DNA of 64,000 bases, from assembly GCA_027486845.1 (NCBI GenBank), contig JAIXOL010000028.1, forward strand, positions 1-64,000, read 5' to 3'. The position numbers and the translations under genes are program-made. This document shows positions 61,280 through 64,000 of this stretch, one piece after another. Position 1 is the stretch's first letter. Each line of letters begins with the position of its first letter. Under the pieces are notes generated by a model that saw only the letters and a list, made by a program, of their open reading frames with translations, did no database searches and was not told where the DNA came from. This DNA comes from Cytophagaceae bacterium (GTDB lineage: Bacteria > Bacteroidota > Bacteroidia > Cytophagales > Spirosomataceae).

Positions 61280-61783
61280 ATGTCAATATCAAACGTATTT
61301 TTTAATTTTTGGCGTAAAGCCTCAATGCCTCTTTTGGTAGTGGCTCTTATGTTATGTTATTTCACAATGCCCGATAATGCCGCCGTTCACCATGACGAAA
61401 AAGGCAATCCTGATGGCTTTATCGACAAGCAAACTTTCTTTTATTTTACATTCGCAGTTGTCATTGCCTTCAATTTCCTCTTGAATTTACTCAAAACACA
61501 AGTGTTGAAAATTGATTTTGCGAAAGTAAATCCATTAAGCACTTGGGCTAAAAATCCTCAGAAATTGAGTGGTTTGATTGAAGGTTGGTTCAACGCTTTT
61601 GTGGCCACCACCAATACATTTATCGCATTTGTATTAATCGGATTACGCCGAATCAACGGCACTGATGGACAAAAACTCGACTTCGATTATAATTGGGTTT
61701 TGATTGTAGGTTTTGCTTTGTTGATTATCCTAATTTTCTTCTTGCCACTCAGATTGCTTTTTTCAAATCCAAGCGAAGACTAA
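61280..61783 (+). CDS. Conserved membrane protein of unknown function
   Basis: A 167-residue protein with four predicted membrane segments (about 14-32, 49-68, 103-122, 138-158) and a polar loop carrying HHDEKGNPDGFIDKQ. I see the general pattern of small DUF1648-like integral proteins of Cytophagales but cannot name the family with confidence. It lies 40 bases before the queA homologue on the same strand and may share its transcript. Confidence 0.7.
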   Translation: MSISNVFFNFWRKASMPLLVVALMLCYFTMPDNAAVHHDEKGNPDGFIDKQTFFYFTFAVVIAFNFLLNLLKTQVLKIDFAKVNPLSTWAKNPQKLSGLIEGWFNAFVATTNTFIAFVLIGLRRINGTDGQKLDFDYNWVLIVGFALLIILIFFLPLRLLFSNPSED

Positions 61784-61784
61784 T

Positions 61785-61808
61785 TGTAGGACAGGTTTTT
61801 AACCTATC
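61785..61808. repeat. GACAGGTT palindrome, copy 1
   Basis: TGTAGGACAGGTTTTTAACC then TATC: the arms GACAGGTT / AACCTATC pair with one mismatch. An inverted relative lies at 63113-63131 on the other side of the queA homologue. Confidence 0.6.
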
Positions 61809-61823
61809 ATATTATTGAAGAAA

Positions 61824-63014
61824 ATGATTAAACTTGACTTAGAAAAATACAACTACGAACTTCCCGATGAACGAATCGCACGCTTTCCAGTAGAACCACG
61901 TGATTCATCTAAGTTGTTGATATATAAAGATTTGCAAATTTCGGAAGATGTTTTCAATAAGGTAAATAATCATCTTCCTGATAATACATTCTTAGTTTTC
62001 AACAATACCAAAGTTATACCAGCTCGTTTGTTTTTTCAGAAAATAAACGGTGTCGTAATCGAAGTTTTTTTATTGAATCCCGTCGAGCCTTCAAGTGTAA
62101 TTTCGCAAGTAATGGAAACCACCGATACTTGCACGTGGGCTTGTATGATTGGCAATAAGAAACGTTTCAAGGAAAAAGTTGTAGGAACGTATCATATACG
62201 CCCAGAAAACGTAGAATTAACAGCCGAATTAGTTGATTCTGAAAAAAATTACGTAAAATTTTCGTGGAATAACTCAGATTTAACTTTTGCCGAAATAGTT
62301 AGGTTTTTCGGACAAATTCCATTGCCTCCTTATCTCAAACGAGAAACTGAACAAAAAGACTACGACACTTATCAAACTGTCTATTCAAAAAATGACGGAG
62401 CAGTGGCTGCACCAACTGCCGGGCTTCATTTTACCAAACAAGTTTTTGCGGATTTAGCTCAAAAAGGCGTGAAGCACGATTTCGTTACCTTGCACGTAGG
62501 AGCGGGGACTTTCCAGCCAATAAAAGTTCAGAATGTAGTAGAACATAAAATGCACTGCGAACAAATTGTTTTTGATAAATCGTTCATTATCAATTTATTA
62601 GAAAATGTTTTGTTCGTAATACCTATTGGAACAACCTCAATGCGTTCGCTTGAAAGTCTTTATTGGTTTGGTGTAAAGTTGTTATCGGGTGAGCAGACTT
62701 TCTTTATTGAAAAACTTTCGCCATATAACCAAACGGAAAGCTTCACGGCTGAACAATCACTGAAAGCAATCATTGATTATATGAACGAGAATAACCTTTC
62801 ACAGCTCGTCGGCGAAACCGAAATTTTTATTTTTCCGAGCTATGAATTCAAAATATGTAAAGGAATTATAACTAATTTTCATCAACCAGATTCGACCCTC
62901 ATTCTACTTGTGGCGGCATTGGTTGGCGAAAATTGGAAGAAAATTTATGATTATGCTCTCGAAAATAATTTTCGTTTTCTAAGTTATGGTGATTCTTCGC
63001 TTTTGATTCCGTAA
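61824..63014 (+). CDS. queA: QueA-like S-adenosylmethionine:tRNA ribosyltransferase-isomerase
   Basis: A 396-residue protein from ATG 61824 (MIKLDLEKYNYELPDERIA). ERIARFPVEPRDSSKLLIY, FNNTKVIPARL, IPLPPYLKRETEQKDYDTYQ, the APTAGLHFT signature and TNFHQPDSTLILLVAALVG match QueA, which forms epoxyqueuosine in tRNA. It is 40-50 residues longer than classic QueA; the larger middle region is typical of a second QueA-like group in Bacteroidota, so the exact role should be treated with care. Confidence 0.9.
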   Translation: MIKLDLEKYNYELPDERIARFPVEPRDSSKLLIYKDLQISEDVFNKVNNHLPDNTFLVFNNTKVIPARLFFQKINGVVIEVFLLNPVEPSSVISQVMETTDTCTWACMIGNKKRFKEKVVGTYHIRPENVELTAELVDSEKNYVKFSWNNSDLTFAEIVRFFGQIPLPPYLKRETEQKDYDTYQTVYSKNDGAVAAPTAGLHFTKQVFADLAQKGVKHDFVTLHVGAGTFQPIKVQNVVEHKMHCEQIVFDKSFIINLLENVLFVIPIGTTSMRSLESLYWFGVKLLSGEQTFFIEKLSPYNQTESFTAEQSLKAIIDYMNENNLSQLVGETEIFIFPSYEFKICKGIITNFHQPDSTLILLVAALVGENWKKIYDYALENNFRFLSYGDSSLLIP

Positions 63015-63112
63015 TTTTGCGACTCAAATTTCGTTATCAAAGTGGTGTGAGCTTTTAGTTCACATATTTATTTCTTATGAATAGTGAACGTAAGGTCACT
63101 AAAACCAAAAGC

Positions 63113-63131
63113 GACAGGTTGAAAACCTGTC
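63113..63131. repeat. GACAGGTT palindrome, copy 2
   Basis: GACAGGTT / AACCTGTC is an 8-base perfect stem with a 3-base loop. Read on the other strand it matches copy 1 at 61785-61808 in 22 of 26 bases. An open frame that runs through it into the next gene is not real coding sequence. Confidence 0.65.
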
Positions 63132-63151
63132 TTACAAGACAAAAAATTTCA

Positions 63152-63811
63152 ATGAAAAAAGCACTTACCACTATTTTAGTTTTGATAAGCATTCTTAGTT
63201 TTGCTCAAGTGCGTCCAGCTACGCAATATGGTTTTAAAATTGGAATCAGCGATTCTAAAACTGCTATTATAAACAACCGCACAAATATTACTCCTAAATT
63301 AAAAAACAACATTAATGCAGGAGTGTTTTATCGTTGGAATCTAAAAAAAATAAGTATCCAACCAGAGGCATATTTTCAAGCAAAAGGAGGAAGCTTTAAA
63401 GCAACAACCAATTTTGCAGAAACGGAGAATACAATTCTCCGTAATGACTATCAATATCTTACAGGTTCGGTGGTTTTGGGTTATGAAGTTGCCAAAAACA
63501 TACATTTAGTAGTTGGTCCCGAATATGGTTACTCACTCAATTCAGGCTCAAAACGTGGGCCTTATGCAAAAACTGACTTTAGTATAGCTGGTGGTATTCG
63601 TATAGACATGCTTGATGCTGCCCATTTGTTTAGTTTGAATATTAGATATATACATGGTTTGACAAATACGACTAACAAAACTTATAAGCTCGAAGATAAA
63701 TCTGTGATTCCACTCAATTTTCAAAATCGTACCTTACAAGTGTCTGCAAGTTTCAATTTCAGCGATTACTATCGCTGGGCGAAAAAAGATAAAGTTTTAA
63801 AGAAAAAATAA
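63152..63811 (+). CDS. Outer membrane beta-barrel protein (PorT-like)
   Basis: A 219-residue protein from ATG 63152 (MKKALTTILVLISILSFAQ, a standard signal peptide). The in-frame region before it consists of repeat sequence. Alternating strands such as YGFKIGISDSKT, AGVFYRWNLKKISIQPEAYF, LTGSVVLGYEVAKNIHLVVG and LQVSASFNFSDYY are typical for small outer-membrane barrels of the OMP_b-brl_2/PorT class. The specific role is unknown. Confidence 0.82.
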   Translation: MKKALTTILVLISILSFAQVRPATQYGFKIGISDSKTAIINNRTNITPKLKNNINAGVFYRWNLKKISIQPEAYFQAKGGSFKATTNFAETENTILRNDYQYLTGSVVLGYEVAKNIHLVVGPEYGYSLNSGSKRGPYAKTDFSIAGGIRIDMLDAAHLFSLNIRYIHGLTNTTNKTYKLEDKSVIPLNFQNRTLQVSASFNFSDYYRWAKKDKVLKKK

Positions 63812-63851
63812 TAATGTGAGATGATTCTCTCAATCGTCAATAAGTAATTAT

Positions 63852-63859
63852 TATTTTTG
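63852..63859 (+). promoter_or_regulatory. -7 promoter element for tyrS
   Basis: TATTTTTG matches TAnnTTTG, 105 bases before the tyrS ATG. It leaves a leader of about 100 bases. Confidence 0.5.
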
Positions 63860-63872
63860 CGGAAAATATCTC

Positions 63873-63897
63873 ATGCCACGCCCGAAAAGCGTGGCAT
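63873..63897 (+). promoter_or_regulatory. Hairpin in the tyrS leader
   Basis: ATGCCACGC / GCGTGGCAT, a 9-base perfect stem with a 7-base loop, lies just after the predicted transcription start. It has no T-run on the plus strand; on the minus strand a T-run follows, so it could also end transcription from that side. Confidence 0.45.
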
Positions 63898-63964
63898 AAT
63901 TGTAAAAAAAAATATTGAAAAGTGTCCATAGGCCTTCATCTATTGATCGTTTACTATAATAATT

Positions 63965-64000
63965 ATGAATTTCATCGAAGAATTACGTTGGAGAGGAATG
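63965..64000 (+). CDS. tyrS: Tyrosyl-tRNA synthetase, first 12 codons
   Basis: ATG 63965 begins MNFIEELRWRGM and is cut by the window end. This sequence is the characteristic N-terminus of bacterial TyrRS in Bacteroidota. The call rests on 12 residues only. Confidence 0.7.
   Translation, partial: MNFIEELRWRGM

Noticed and set aside
1-64000. CRISPR array, tRNA or rRNA genes
   Set aside because: No regularly spaced repeats and no cloverleaf or rRNA-like segments were seen when reading the intergenic regions by eye; a tRNAscan-SE/Infernal run would be decisive.

Overview
The window looks like a chromosomal segment of a Bacteroidota bacterium, most likely order Cytophagales. The reasons are: AT-rich sequence; promoters that carry the Bacteroidota -7 element TAnnTTTG (ahead of deoC, asnS, tyrS and several others); almost no Shine-Dalgarno sequences; a 1223-residue secreted protease with a type IX secretion C-terminal sorting domain; many secreted proteins and lipoproteins; and many short palindromic repeats between genes. 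I saw no rRNA, tRNA or CRISPR array.

Layout. 1-0.36 kb: the 3' end of an IS5-like transposase with two copies of its end sequence. 0.5-8.3 kb: exported peptidases (M14, M3, metzincin with T9SS tail). 8.6-30 kb: mostly housekeeping and metabolic genes, namely NTF2-like, acetoacetate decarboxylase-like, FMN reductase, TamB divergent from TsaD, a DUF6883/DUF4926 pair, MtgA, PhzF, a PQQ-type sugar dehydrogenase, a sterol-desaturase-like hydroxylase, DUF2237, DUF2911, a large secreted glycosidase-like protein, a DEAD-box helicase, and a sugar group (TIM-barrel isomerase, AGE epimerase, PfkB kinase). 30-38.3 kb: an accessory region with a PD-(D/E)xK-like protein, a translationally coupled AAA ATPase plus unknown partner, a DUF2281 antitoxin with a truncated VapC, a PIN toxin/antitoxin pair, a RecD/Dda-like helicase, then asnS and a dead RelE-type toxin/antitoxin pair. 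38.4-46.7 kb: an isolated nuoH, a Uma2 nuclease, and an efflux operon (adaptor, FtsX-type permease, ATPase, histidine kinase, LytTR regulator) interrupted by a four-helix-bundle gene framed by inverted repeats; then a lipocalin-like lipoprotein and RecX. 46.8-54.8 kb: transporters (MsbA-like ABC exporter, MATE, two APC permeases), a DnaQ-like exonuclease and a Uma2 protein lacking a key Asp. 55-58 kb: a deoC / GntR / Gfo-Idh-MocA unit with two matching GntR-type operators and a possible small RNA. 58-64 kb: purH with a 20-base homopolymer, a decayed secreted-protein gene, a cobalamin adenosyltransferase, a QueA homologue, an outer-membrane barrel and the start of tyrS.

The most interesting signals are: (a) the coupled ATPase/partner pair at 30.8-33.4 kb, which has the gene arrangement of an anti-phage system and whose first 45 bases are duplicated next to a truncated VapC gene; (b) two copies of a HutC-type operator that tie deoC to its GntR regulator, the second followed by a short region ending in a strong terminator (candidate small RNA or attenuated leader); (c) a four-helix-bundle gene framed by inverted 10-base repeats inside an efflux operon; (d) a PIN toxin that appears to start at AUU behind a rare perfect AGGAG; and (e) a toxin/antitoxin pair in which both genes are broken. 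Functions below are inferred from sequence patterns only.
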